64,000 nt of DNA from positions 1,860,001 through 1,924,000 of the forward strand of contig OZ345371.1 in assembly GCA_977006965.1 (NCBI GenBank), given 5' to 3'. The notes under the pieces were generated by a model, which was not told where the DNA came from, did no database searches, and worked only from the letters and a program-made list of their open reading frames with translations. Origin of the DNA: Phymatolithon calcareum. Its lineage: Eukaryota; Rhodophyta; Florideophyceae; Hapalidiales. This document shows positions 11,341 to 21,111 of this stretch, piece after piece (position 1 is the first letter of the stretch; each line of letters starts with the position of its first letter). The translations under genes were made by a program, and so were the position numbers.

Positions 11341-11652
11341 CTAGTGCCTTTCCTCCACGGCATGTAGGCTATAGCGGCTTTTAAAATCCCCGAAACATAA
11401 AGGTTCCCTACAATCAAGGCATGCGACCCGCTCATACCTGCACAACGAAGGAGAGCGGGGGCTCTTCAGAGCTATCCATCTTTGTGCTTCCCTTGCAGCG
11501 GACGTCCAATCCGAGAACTTTATGATGTCAAAATGTATGCGCTCTCTGTGATTCTGATAGTAAAGCTTCTGAACTGCTTTCTTCCTGTGTACGTCACTCT
11601 CTACATTATAGATCCAACAAAACTCACTCATGCTTTGAAAAACTGCACACAT
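11341..11652 (-). CDS. 103-aa ORF of unknown function in PB2a
   Basis: An ATG-to-stop frame of 103 codons on minus, about 215 bp inside the right end of PB2a. Near its C-terminus is RVACLDCREPLCFGDF, a CxxC...C pattern that faintly recalls the Cys-rich tail of piggyBac transposases. The rest (basic and aromatic, e.g. VQKLYYQNHRERIHF) shows no DDE motif. If it derives from a transposase, the element is heavily internally deleted. The similarity is too weak to assign a function. Confidence 0.3.
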   Translation of the reverse strand: MCAVFQSMSEFCWIYNVESDVHRKKAVQKLYYQNHRERIHFDIIKFSDWTSAAREAQRWIALKSPRSPSLCRYERVACLDCREPLCFGDFKSRYSLHAVEERH

Positions 11653-11923
11653 AACATTCCTAAGACCCTAATGATACGACGAACGTAGATTAAAATGGTG
11701 CTGGGGCTCAATAACAGCGGTCAATACTCCGAAAGGTGGATTTTAAGACCCGAAATGGACTATCATTGAATTATTCTAACAATAAAATCTGCAAGAAGTA
11801 TCCAAAAAATAAGAATGACCCAAACAGGACAGATTTGTCCAGAAAAGGATGTGCAGTACGAGAGGGTTAATGAGGGCTTTCAAATAAACAACTAAACAGT
11901 TGCAAAAAAAAGTAATATTTATT

Positions 11924-12350
11924 GCATGCGGTACTCTTTCTGGTTTAGCCCATCGTCGCAACTATTGGTAGCATCTCCGTCATCGAAGGCGGTGAGCTCG
12001 ATTATCATGGACTGAGCCGCTTTGTCGATGTGCTTTCGCTTCGCCTCGACAAGATTGTGGATGATCGACCTACCGCATGTCTGTGAAAAGTGGCCGGTGT
12101 GTTCATACGAGGAGCAGTGACGGGCCCTCATTTTGGACAGCAAGTATGGCTTCTTGCGCTTGCGACCCGGCTTAGCCACAAGGTCAAACAGCACCAAATC
12201 ATCCTGTACTTGCTGGTCACCAGTGACTGCAACACGCGTCATGCTGCCCTCGTGCTGCTTGGCCCGCGTTCTCAACATCTATACGTCCCTGAAACAATGC
12301 TTGTTCCACGGGTCGAGCGACACCCGATACTACACCAAGCGCCTATGTCG
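11924..12350 (-). pseudogene. MULE-like protein C-terminal part with degenerate zinc knuckle (left copy)
   Basis: The minus frame (ending 11919, inside the TSD) contains LVAKPGRKRKKPYL, then RHCSSYEHTGHFSQTCGR. This is a CCHC knuckle with its second Cys changed to Tyr. A basic GRKRKK stretch followed by CSxCGxxGHxxxxC is the arrangement at the C-terminus of many MuDR/FAR1-type transposases (established for the family; assignment here is inference). The sequence is nearly the same as the plus copy at 13147-13479. No DDE core is visible on either copy. Confidence 0.5.
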
Positions 12351-12351
12351 A

Positions 12352-12787
12352 TGTAGCCGTGGCCGTTTTTGATTATTACTTGCTTGCAATGGACGTCGGT
12401 CCCAATCGCATCACCATAACATAGGACGTCACCGTCGGGAGCTACGTCTTAAGTCCCCTTCCACAAATGTGAAGGGTAAGAGATCTCGGCCGTCTCCTTA
12501 TGCGGCACTCGTAAGAGTTTCAGTCTTCTTTTGAAGAATGGCTTTCCTGATCTGCAGGTCCTTTGCTGTTGTCTGTTTATCTTCTTGTGTCCCCGTCTCT
12601 CTCTGATGCTAGTTGCCAGCGCAATTTATACCCATTCCGGGGCTTGCGATCGCAGCCTACTTGTTGCGCGTAATCATCTACAGGTATATTATGCTCTGCC
12701 AAGTGAACACGTCAGCATGATCCCACAGCGTACAAGCAATAATAATACTGCTAGTATTCGACATTTGGACAAATTCCTGTTATTGCG
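12352..12787. other. Extra segment in the left MULE-like copy
   Basis: About 435 bp that separates blocks adjacent in the right copy (13130-13150). Either an insertion here or a deletion on the right. No terminal repeats or coding domain recognised. Confidence 0.4.
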
Positions 12788-12790
12788 ACA

Positions 12791-13143
12791 GCCTAGAAGC
12801 GTAAAAAGTGAAGCGACTACTTGCTGCGCTTCGCCACGGGGTGGCCTTGCCCATCGACGTGTTGTGGGAGATCATGACGTTGACAACGTCGTCAAAGCTT
12901 GATCCAGCGTAGTCGTCCACCTGTAGCACGAGCTCCTTCTTTTCCATGATTTCAGAGTGCTTAGTGCGGGAGCGTTGTCGTACTCGTCTGCTGCGGTCAA
13001 CTCGTGCTACAGGTGGGCGACTACGCTGGATCAAGCTTTGACGACGTTATCAACGTCGAGATCTCCTATAACATGTCCATGGGCAAGGCTCACCTCGTGG
13101 CGAAGCGCAGCAAGTAGTCACTGCACTTTTTTACGCTTCTAGG
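12791..13143. repeat. Large inverted repeat (foldback), arms about 142 bp, loop 67 bp
   Basis: The left arm 12791-12932 and right arm 13000-13143 are reverse complements with modest divergence. They include CTCGTGCTACAGG and GGATCAAGCTTTGACGACG on the right arm. The loop is 12933-12999. The arms are the innermost part of the longer MULE-like inverted duplication. Confidence 0.82.
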
Positions 13144-13530
13144 CGCTTGGTGCAGCATCGGGGGTCGTTCGACCGGTGGAAAAAGCACTGGTTCGGGAAC
13201 GTATGGATGTTGAGAACGTGCGCCAAGCAGCATGAGAACAGCATCACGCGTGTTGCAGTCACTGGAGACCAGCTAGTTCAGGATAATTTGGTGCCGTTTG
13301 ACCTTGTGGCTAAGCCGGGCCGCAAGCGCAAGAAGCCCTACTTGCCGACCGAAATGAGAACCCGTCACTTCTCCTCGTGCGGAAACACAGGCCACTTTTC
13401 GCAGCCATGCGGGAGGCCCAACATCCACAACCTTATCGAGGCGAAACGAAACACATCGACAAATCGGCTCAGTCCATGATCATCAAATTTACCGCCCGCG
13501 ATGACGGAGATGCTACATGCGACTAGGATC
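13003..13530 (+). pseudogene. MULE-like protein C-terminal part (right copy)
   Basis: On plus, 13147-13479 is open and reads through WMLRTCAKQHENSITRVAV, GRKRKKPYLPTEM and RHFSSCGNTGHFSQPC. The latter is the same knuckle as on the left, but here the first Cys is Phe. The two copies therefore each lost a different zinc ligand, and neither encodes an intact knuckle. The upstream segment 13003-13143 is part of the foldback and is broken by stops (two in a row after AKRSK). Probably the 3' part of a transposase gene; the catalytic core is absent. Confidence 0.5.
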
Positions 13531-13554
13531 TAAAGCATAGAGAGAGTAGCGCGC

Positions 13555-14037
13555 TCAATAAATTTTACTGTCGTATAGATTGCTTTGACAAACGGATGAG
13601 CAGTAGTTTTGGCTAGGGTAAGTTATGATAGTACGCTTGACTAGGGGTGAGTAGTTGGTTAGACGAGGGGTGACCATGTAGTGAATTTCCTCTATTGCAT
13701 AGCAATAAAACGTTTTTCGACGAGGTATGTGAAAACGGGTGCTGGCATCGACGACGTTCAGTTTCCCGTTGCGATCATTCTTGAGCACGCTCGTCTGTGC
13801 GTATCCGTCCATTTCGACCACCCTCCCGCCGTTTACTAGGACAGCGTATGATACCGCTACCGCTCGTGGAGACAGGGAACTTGGAGCACATGCTCTTCTT
13901 TGAGCAGGAGCCATCGTCGTTACGCCCACTTGGCCAATCAAATTACGTCTTTGGGCGGAGTTGTCAACCACAGCATACACATAATGTATATACAGACTGA
14001 CTTTCTTTTCAAAATCGTACAGTGATTTCACTGGCAT
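13555..14037 (-). CDS. 160-aa ORF of unknown function, convergent to the MULE-like ORF
   Basis: An intact frame from ATG 14037 (MPVKSLYDFEKKV) to a stop at 13555, converging on the plus-strand zinc-knuckle ORF with about 75 bp between stops. Its C-terminal coding sequence is duplicated in the left copy: 9900-9998 on plus reads FEEIHYMAIPRR, against IEEIHYMVTPRL here. So it belongs to the duplicated unit rather than to flanking DNA. Two convergent genes are known in some Mutator elements, but I see no homology to a known second gene. It could also be a captured host gene end. Confidence 0.4.
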   Translation of the reverse strand: MPVKSLYDFEKKVSLYIHYVYAVVDNSAQRRNLIGQVGVTTMAPAQRRACAPSSLSPRAVAVSYAVLVNGGRVVEMDGYAQTSVLKNDRNGKLNVVDASTRFHIPRRKTFYCYAIEEIHYMVTPRLTNYSPLVKRTIITYPSQNYCSSVCQSNLYDSKIY

Positions 14038-14109
14038 CTACTCTCCGAGCGAATGACATGATGCCTGCTCGATCATTGCCGGAAAGGCAGATGAAAACAA
14101 AGTACAAAA

Positions 14110-14910
14110 CATGACGCTCGCCGAGGATATCCTCAAAGTGGAAGACAAGGCAGAATACTTAGGCATCATAAGACGGCAAGTTTGTGGAAAGTATTAATGT
14201 CGCTAGAAGAAGACTGAAACTGATGAATACGCTAGGAATGTTTCATGGACGGCTCTGTACACAGAGAAGCCATAATATATTTCGAATCTTCATAAGACCC
14301 CTCTGGGAGTATGACGTCCATGTCGCTCCAGACTCGATGCGAATCAAGACCCATTCAACGATCATCATGAACGAGCTTCTATGCGCGCTATTTGGGAACT
14401 GGGCATCACGATATACACGACGACTAGGCAGTCTCTTTCAAATTGAACCTTGGAAGTACAGAAGAGCCTGCTCACATCAAATCTTTGGCGGCGACTAGCG
14501 CTGGAAATGAATTCTCAAGGAGAAGGGGAAATCGAGAGTGAATTGAAAATGATGAAGGAATGGCGAAAAAGGCAGGGGATAGAAACAAGGCCGTCCAAGC
14601 GATCTCTCCGGGAAGAATGGGAAAAACAAGAAGATAGATACGCAAGGAGAATTCACTCATCAGCGAAGACAACGATACACGCGGCACTCAAGCTAAGAAG
14701 AAGTCAGCACCGAAACCTATGCGCGCAATGGTTCCTGGAAAGATTCCCTCAAAATCCATCGCAAGTGGAAGAAAAAATCGGACGCCTGGGGAAACTGTGT
14801 ACATCCACGATGAAGAATATAATGCAAAACCCGGTTTAGACATGCACGAGGAAAGAAGAGTAGCCCGAGCAGTTAACACACTCTTGACCCGCACAGAGAA
14901 AGCTCAATGA
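14110..14910 (+). pseudogene. LINE ORF2 C-terminal part, a second LINE subfamily
   Basis: On plus, frames with shifts give AEYLGIIR at 14150, then FIRPLWEYDVHVAPDSM (14290-14340). Next is a charged linker (14450-14680), then RSQHRNLCAQWFLERFPQNP (14695-14755), and finally RRVARAVNTLLTRTEKAQ before a stop at 14910. The order EYLG, WEY, R/KHRxL..F..RFP is that of the ORF2 C-terminus in the other LINEs, but the ending differs from the xxLY type. A relative lies at 22191-22590 (minus). At least one frameshift is present and the RT catalytic motifs are missing. Confidence 0.65.
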
Positions 14911-14963
14911 ATGAATGATATGAAACATGAGTAGAAACCACGGTGCCATTTAATCTCCAGTTG

Positions 14964-15360
14964 GGTAGACAACCGGGGATATATGTTGAATTATTTTAAA
15001 AGCTCCCAAAGCCTCAATTTGAGTAACAGGGCAGCTTCTCGCTGTTTTCCATACTCATCTCTCTACCATCCTTCTAATATCTCCTTAATTCGAATTTCTC
15101 TCCCTGCGAGGGTCCGAGTAAGCCTTTTGCATTCATATTCCGTTTCTTGGTCCATCTTCATAGACCGTAGTATACGTTGCAACACGATAAGCTCCACCAC
15201 AGCACCAGTCCCAAAGTATTTCGCCAGAATGGATTTTCTCCACAAAGGAACTCTGTTGAAAATAACTCTCAGGCATCTCAACCTCGCAGTTCTGTCCCTT
15301 ATATATAGCACTCCTGGTAGGTCGTTCGATACGCCGATCGGATTTTAACTGTCCGACCCT
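14964..15360 (-). repeat. Repeat X390, copy 1
   Basis: About 390 bp, nearly identical to 18673-19065. It begins with GGGGATATATGTTGA and ends near TTTTAACTGTCC. On minus it encodes an open block, IFNRVPLWRKSIL ... ELIVLQRILRSMKM ... YECKRLTRTLAGREIRIKE, and ends in KLRLWELL. Diverged relatives are at 5826-6130, 9421-9885 and 48850-49010. The coding trace suggests the 3' end of a retroelement protein; I cannot name it. Confidence 0.75.
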
Positions 15361-15758
15361 CTTCTTCCACCATTACAAAAAACTACAGTACATCGAAAGA
15401 TATGATACAGGGCCACGGCGCGCGAGGAGAGAAGACGCTTTTTATTGCGGCTCGACGTTATCATAGCTCTCAAGTGGAGCGTATTACACCGATGTCGTTT
15501 CTCAATCATACCTTCCGATGCCTGTACTTTAGCTCCATCGTGTTGTGCGCGCATCTACTGTGCTTAGCTCGTATCCTAGAACGAGAACCACAAATTCTCT
15601 ACAGAAGTATCTGCAATGCAACACGAGTGTAATATATTTTGATTCGATCGTTTCAAGCCGCATCTGTCCAGCTCGCCATTGACTGTTTGTTTCCTCGTTC
15701 CATTGCGTACGAATTTGGTACGCGCACTTATTACCTTGCAAATATCTGTCTCATTCCA
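15361..15758. other. No recognised gene
   Basis: Overlapping short frames only. This stretch lies immediately downstream of the candidate spliced gene, so it may hold its 3' UTR. Confidence 0.35.
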
Positions 15759-16397
15759 TCAAATTGAAGTGGCGTGCAATGCACTTGCTGCCACGTCACG
15801 TCGCATCAGCAGACTGCTCTTCTTTAAGCGCCTATTGCCAGATATTTCCGCCCTGTTGTCCAGCTCTACTTCCATTTCTAGCAAATGCACCTCGAGACTG
15901 GGAAATCCTGGTGCAAAACCACCTGTGACAGTCCAATAAGGCGATTGCAGACGACGAGGCATCGGTGCTATATCACCGTGCTTGACTTCAGTAACGCGAA
16001 GAGGAGCATATAGCGCACAAATCTCGGAGTTATCCCATAAATAAACTCTAATTCTAATAATTTTTTCTCGAGATTCCCAATATCTCGTTGTTTCAGGCTT
16101 GTTTTGAGCTAGGAAAGTGCATTTCAGGTCCGGATTTTGTTGGAATATGCACAGCCCCATCGGTTTGCACCATTCGGTGGATTCGGCGCGAAGGACAGTC
16201 CACGTGCTCTGAGAGTTAGTGTACACTACTGGTTACACAGAAATGCATAAAGAGAGATGAAAACTTACATTTATCATTGTAGCTAGTCGTCTATGGAGAG
16301 GAGGACAAAGCATGCGCGTCAGGACAAACCAGGGTCGATCTCCAGGAAATTCAATTCGCTGCACGGCTGCACGGCAATTCTGCAGCTCCAATTCCAT
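15759..16397 (-). CDS. Candidate two-exon gene of unknown function (about 192 aa)
   Basis: Minus strand. Exon 1 is 16397-16269, from ATG (MELELQNCRAAVQ), and exon 2 is 16208-15759, with a 60-nt intron between them (16268-16209). The intron has a GTAAGT donor, a CTAAC branch-like box and a CTCAG acceptor. The reading frame is kept in phase 0 across the junction, while the unspliced frame hits a stop 36 nt into the intron. The product is rich in Arg, Trp and charged residues, with no domain I recognise. The frame is open 21 nt above the ATG, so a further upstream exon is possible. No copy exists elsewhere in the window, so it may be a host gene. Confidence 0.42.
16209..16268 (-). other. Predicted 60-nt spliceosomal intron
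   Basis: On minus it begins GTAAGTTTTC and ends ACACTAACTCTCAG. Donor, branch-like box and acceptor all fit short introns of fungi and many protists. Evidence is sequence only. Confidence 0.5.
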
Positions 16398-16418
16398 TTC
16401 AACGCCAGGAAAAAGCAC

Positions 16419-18449
16419 AGTTCAGATTTCCTCGCACTAGTCCTTTCTAAGGGGCAAAACAACCTCCACACTCCCCGGCGGACAAACGGTGGAGGATCAA
16501 ATGTGACTGTTTTTTTACTGCGATATGATTCGCCATAGATTTGCTTGTCGGAAAAAATTCTGAAATTGTAATATAGAGGCGCTTTGAGAATATGCATAGA
16601 TAGCTAAAATTTGCAATATCTCTCGTCGCGAGATTTTGACAGCAGTACCAACGACGGTTGACATCGTTCTAAATTAATGTACATCAGAAGGGTGGATGCG
16701 TCATTTTAGCCACATCCACCATTTTTTAAAATTTTAAAAATTTTAAAAAATGTGGATGTGACTAAATTATAAGGACCCAATCTTTGATTTGTCCTTTTAT
16801 TATTATGAGTAATGAAATACAAGCTCATGATAGGCTCTCGACGTCAAATTGTCGACGTGAATGCACTGTGATTGGGTAATTACACTCACGTTTTGCTAAA
16901 TTTAAAAAACGTTTAACAGAAATTGCTGTTAAATAAATCCGAGAAGGTCACAAAACTCCTCTCGTCCATCTTCAATGCTCAGCCTTCGCTTACACCAAGT
17001 ACATTTGACCGCGAGAATGGAATGCAAGAGGTCAAAGCTTTTGCGAAATCATCCGAAATTTTCATAGTGATTGCAAGGGCTCAGGGGTATTTCTGGTAAA
17101 AAATCAGGCTTGCATTTTCAAGGTTGTGTCGATAAGATGCTCTCAAAGTTTATATTTACAGCAAATTTGAGCTCACACGTTTACGCGAATTGCGAGAGAA
17201 CGAATCCTACAATTCCTTATGGAAGCTTTAAAACTTTTTGAACTATCGAGTGCTTGCGGATAAGCTTAAGAATGGAACTAAACCCTGTCATCTTTCTGCC
17301 AAACTCTCTCGCCGAAAGTAGCCAGATCCCGATGGCACTTCTATGCGTAAACAGGTATAATATGAGAAAAATATTGCGGGCGTGCGGACTTGCCTTCGAC
17401 AAAGCAATCTAGAGCAGCTTGGAAAATAAGGACATTGTGTCAAGATTGCTGTTCATAAAATAATGTTTAACTATGTTAACATTTTCCGGCTTGAAAATAA
17501 TGTTCAATTATTTAATTCCAGATCGATGTCATACCTGACAAATAAATAAATCCTTATCTTCTCCACGCCTTCCAATCCAATGCCGGCCTCAGGGGAAGTA
17601 AGTCCTCAACAACATCTAGAGCAGTTTGGAATCAGATGAGAATCCGCAGAACATCGGAGTGGCTTTTCTCAACCGTGTTACAGACACAAAGGAGGCGTTT
17701 TAGTTGGCATTCTTGTGCCTTTTTCCCCTGAGTTTGGAACAATAACCAATATCGAGCCCGTTTCCTGGTGAAAAGAAGTAGCTCTACCTTTGAGCTTTGG
17801 GACTAACCCATGTCCTGGAGGATATTCCTCCACATGTTGCACGCAAGAAGCTGTCGCCTGCGTTGTGCTCGTGAATCTTAGAAAAGGACAATCCTGTTGA
17901 TGAGCGCACGAATATTGCGTTTAACAGACAATCTCATAATTACTCAAACGCACCACAATGACCAACCCGTGGCAATCGAGGAGCATAATGAAGTGCTACA
18001 CCAAAGAAACGGGAAGGCCTGAGGATGCAGACCTTAAACACTACATCATTCACAGAAACGGTGCACACATGCAAGCCTGCTGGTCATCTAGGTTCATCGC
18101 GCACCGCGTGACACTGGCGTCTCCGCTAATAGTTATTGTATAGCTCGCGATAAGGTTTGATCCAGGTATGCAACGGTTGTCAGCTGCTCCCGGAGATTCG
18201 CCGCTCAGGACTGTACTTGGATGCGATCCAGAGCACTCACGACATGCATTTATATGATTACCTGAATCGTCCGTCTTAGATTCCGGATCGCGGATGGAAC
18301 TGAGACTATGCTCGAGCATTCGCTCATCCTCGATGCAGCCTCAGCTCCATGCAGCAACAGGACTTCAACTACAGTTTCAGGTCGGTAGCGTCACTTCAAT
18401 GGAGCAATCAGCTCATGTAGAGAGAATAGAACCTAAAATGTAGAGTGAG
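16419..18449. other. AT-rich DNA without recognised genes
   Basis: Frames are short. A hairpin lies at 16711-16760. The small frames at 17217-17402, 17958-18143 and 18050-18319 have no domain. I see no repeat family from elsewhere in the window. Confidence 0.45.
16711..16760. repeat. AT-rich perfect hairpin
   Basis: CACATCCACC plus an AT run at 16711-16740 pairs with its complement ending TGTGGATGTG at 16760. Could be a tiny foldback element or a cruciform-prone site. Confidence 0.6.
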
Positions 18450-18540
18450 ACTCCGAATTTTCCCATTATTCATAATCATATATGATTATTAATAATGGGA
18501 AAATATATATATGACAAATGAATAATGTGAGAATCGGAGT
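18450..18540. repeat. Possible 91-bp MITE-like element
   Basis: Ends ACTCCGA (18450-18456) and TCGGAGT (18534-18540) are inverted repeats. The pairing continues imperfectly for about 22 bp (CATTATTCAT on both). An inner hairpin, TTTTCCCATTATT with AATAATGGGAAAA, lies at 18458-18503. No TSD is resolved. Confidence 0.4.
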
Positions 18541-18672
18541 TATAATTTAGTGGATTTATTGAGCAGGTACCATGTGTCCCAACCTGAAGAAAGTCAGTAA
18601 TTTTCTTAGTCTGTGTTCTACTAGACTCGAAACGTTAGTTGCCTTAGTCAGAATATCGTAGAGTCTCGTCAA

Positions 18673-19065
18673 TGGGGATATATGTTGATATATTTTAAAG
18701 CTCCCAAAGCCTCAATTTGAGTAACAGTGCAGCTTCTCGCTGTTTTCCATACTCATCTCTCTACCATCCTTCTAATATCTCCTTAATTCGAATTTCTCTC
18801 CCTGTGAGGGTCCGAGTAAGCCTTTTGCATTCATATTCCGTTTCTTGGTCCATCTTCATAGACCGTAGTATACGTTGCAACACGATAAGCTCCACCACAG
18901 CACCAGTCCCAAAGTATTTCGCCAGAATGGATTTTCTCCACAAAGGAACTCTGTTGAAAATAACTCTCAGGCATCTCAACCTCGCAGTTCTGTCCCTTAT
19001 ATATAGCACTCCTGGTAGGTCGTTCGATACGCCGATCGGATTTTAACTGTCCGGCCCTCTTCTTC
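18673..19065 (-). repeat. Repeat X390, copy 2
   Basis: Differs from copy 1 (14964-15360) at only a handful of positions and shares both boundaries: GGGGATATATGTTGA on the left, and the left flanks become unrelated just before it. It abuts the decayed LINE at 19066. Confidence 0.75.
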
Positions 19066-19329
19066 CAACGACCAGACTTTGACTGTTGCTTGTAGGCGTC
19101 GCTTTTTTGGCACCCTACTTTCTTGCGCTTGTTTCAGAGCTTCTTTAAGGTGTTACTCTTCCCCAAGATACCCAATGTCCTTTGAAACGTCTTCCAGATA
19201 ATCTTCCCTTCCCTGCTATTATTCGAATGCTCCAAGAACTTCCTCCGTCTTACCAAGCTTAAGGCTAACCTTTCAGTCTGGTGCATTCTACTCATCTGTC
19301 TGCTGAGGAGACGGCAGAGCACTCGCATC

Positions 19330-19807
19330 CTCCCAGCAATCCTCAAGTTCCCCAAGGTGAAGCACAGGCAACTCGCCCTACAGTATGCCTGTGGCAGCTT
19401 CCCACACGTGTCAACAACAAGTATGGCCGAAGAATTTGGCACCAGAGCCAGAGAGCATGTGGTGACTCTTGAACGCACGCTAGCAGGATGCGACCTCGAA
19501 GGAGAAAAACGACTGGAAGCAGAAAAGGCGCTAGATGAGCTCTTACTATTTAGCAAGACACTCATAGAACGCATGGAGAACGAAGAAGGCCTGTATTGAT
19601 TAGCAGAAGGCAAGTCAAAAAGCGTGGGAGCCGAAGCACCAACGATCCCGTAGGGGACTGAGATAGAATTAATTTGAATCCTAAGTTTTCCTGTCCGCCA
19701 TTCTGGTGGACGTTTCGTGAGCTGCACAAAGGTAGGTAGCATCAGAGGAAGCCTTGCCCATATCTTTGGAAGTCTGTGGGGATTTTAAATAAACTCGAAC
19801 TAAAAAA
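19330..19807 (+). mobile_element. Short LINE tail (478 bp) with 9-bp TSD
   Basis: ACTCGCATC occurs at 19321-19329 and 19808-19816. The insert begins within PAILKFPKVKHRQLA, continues to LIERMENEEGLY-stop at 19599, and ends AAATAAACTCGAACT plus A's. It interrupts the minus-strand LINE between REKMRV and its continuation. Its 5' start falls within about 3 nt of the independent copy at 21112. Confidence 0.85.
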
Positions 19808-21111
19808 ACTCGCATCTTCTCCCTTCGATACTCGGCATATTTTCCGAAAACGTATCTGTAGAAAAGACCTTCTGCTGCTTCAATTGCTGATAGTAGTCGC
19901 TTCATGATCGGGGTCAGGTGAATGGCATACTCCCATTTGGGCAGAATAAACGAAATGAAAATCCTGACGCACGTGGCTGGTTGAAGTCCTCTGACGTTCA
20001 AGCCAATTTGGCGGCGTTTGCGTATGTATCCCATCGCATTCCGAGCTTTTGAGATTGCTGTATCGTCGGTGACTCCGTTGTTTTTCATACTGATCCCGAG
20101 GTAGGACAGTCTCCAGGCCTGGTGCAGCTCTTTCCTGCAAGGAAGAATTTATTCTTTGGGAGCCCTTTGTACTTAAGGACCTCCCTATTTCCTGGCTTTA
20201 TGTTACATTTCATGGAGTTCTCAGTTGCCCACTTCGTAGCTATGTCGAATAGTTTTTGCAATCCTTTTGCATTCTTTGCCTGAAGAAGAACGTCATCCGC
20301 AAATAGCTGCCCTAGATGGTCGGAAATGGTTCTCTTTACTTGGGCGGCGGCTTCAGCGAACGTATCCATGAATATGTTATATAGGAACGGACTAAGAGGG
20401 GAGCCCTGCGGAACACCGCGGTCTATAATGCACCACGTTTTCGTTTCGTCTCCTGCCGACGTGATCTGCGACGGTTTCATCAGGTAAGATGCCATCTTTT
20501 TTATGCGCGCCGGCAACTTTTTCTTCAGTCGCTCGAGGAGGATATCCCTCGGGACGCTGTTCTACGCTGCTGACATGTCAAGTACAGCAACGAACGGGTG
20601 ACCATTTTGCATAGTATTCTTTATGCGAAGTATGGCCAAATATGTGCTCTTGTCTCTCCGAAAACCCAAGTTGTGCTCTGTTAAACGGGTAGTGATCTCT
20701 TATGTATGAGTCTAGGGCGGAATCGATTTTCTTCCTGACCTGACTCAGTAGAGAGATAGGCCTGTAGTTTGCCGCAATGTGTGCTGGGCCTTTCTTGTGG
20801 AGGGGAATAAGTGTTGCTAGGCACCTCAGTCCCCCGCATGTCGCCCACAGAACCAGAATCAATTTAAAACCGTCCTCCTTGTTTGCGTGTAGCATCTCAC
20901 CAGCAACGCCGCCTGGGCCCACAGCTTTCCCTCTTGGCGCTCTGCTAAAGGCTCTTCGAAGGTGCCTCCTCATTGCTCTGTTCACTGTAAACCTTTCAAG
21001 GGTCACATTACAATCCTTCTCTGCTTTGCACACGTTCAAGATGTACGCGGAAAACTTGCTCGGATGCACTGGGGCTCCTAGGTCCCGGTTCTTACCAGTT
21101 CGTCACTCCTT

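Larger units (their letters stand above)
10361..11866. mobile_element. PB2a: piggyBac-like element with TTAA duplication and CCCTCTCG termini
   Basis: TTAA lies at 10357-10360 and 11867-11870. Inside, the left end reads CCCTCTCGCACTGC and the right end is the reverse complement of CCCTCTCGTACTGC. Precise TTAA duplication with CCC-type ends is the signature of the piggyBac superfamily (established). The 1506-bp element sits inside a LINE tail that is continuous once it is removed. Both ends match PB2b (32455-34325), which lies in the opposite orientation, but the interiors differ. No DDE transposase is visible, so it is probably non-autonomous. Confidence 0.85.
9999..11911 (+). mobile_element. 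LINE 3' part with 12-bp TSD, itself split by PB2a
   Basis: GTAATATTTATT occurs at 9987-9998 and at 11912-11923, flanking a LINE 3' end. The LINE consists of 9999-10360 plus 11871-11911. The tail after the inner insertion reads CAAATAAACAACTAAACAG followed by an A run, and matches the 3' end of the LINE at 53830-54575. Removing the TTAA element 10361-11866 rejoins the LINE at a single TTAA. The target of this insertion is the MULE-like left copy. Confidence 0.85.
9890..12932 (-). mobile_element. MULE-like element, left copy of an inverted duplication (interrupted)
   Basis: The parts 9890-9998, 11924-12350 and 12791-12932, read on minus, correspond in order to the plus-strand right copy at about 13000-13700. 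The gap 9999-11923 is a LINE insertion with its TSD, and 12352-12787 is extra sequence absent from the right copy. The 9890-9998 part matches 13555-13700 in reverse complement, including CCATGTAGTGAATTTCCTC. The coding content is a zinc-knuckle protein described at 11924-12350. Confidence 0.65.

Noticed and set aside
11341-11652. Confident call as a piggyBac transposase C-terminus
   Set aside because: Only a loose CxxC..PLC resemblance, and its position near the element end does not fit a complete transposase reading in that direction.
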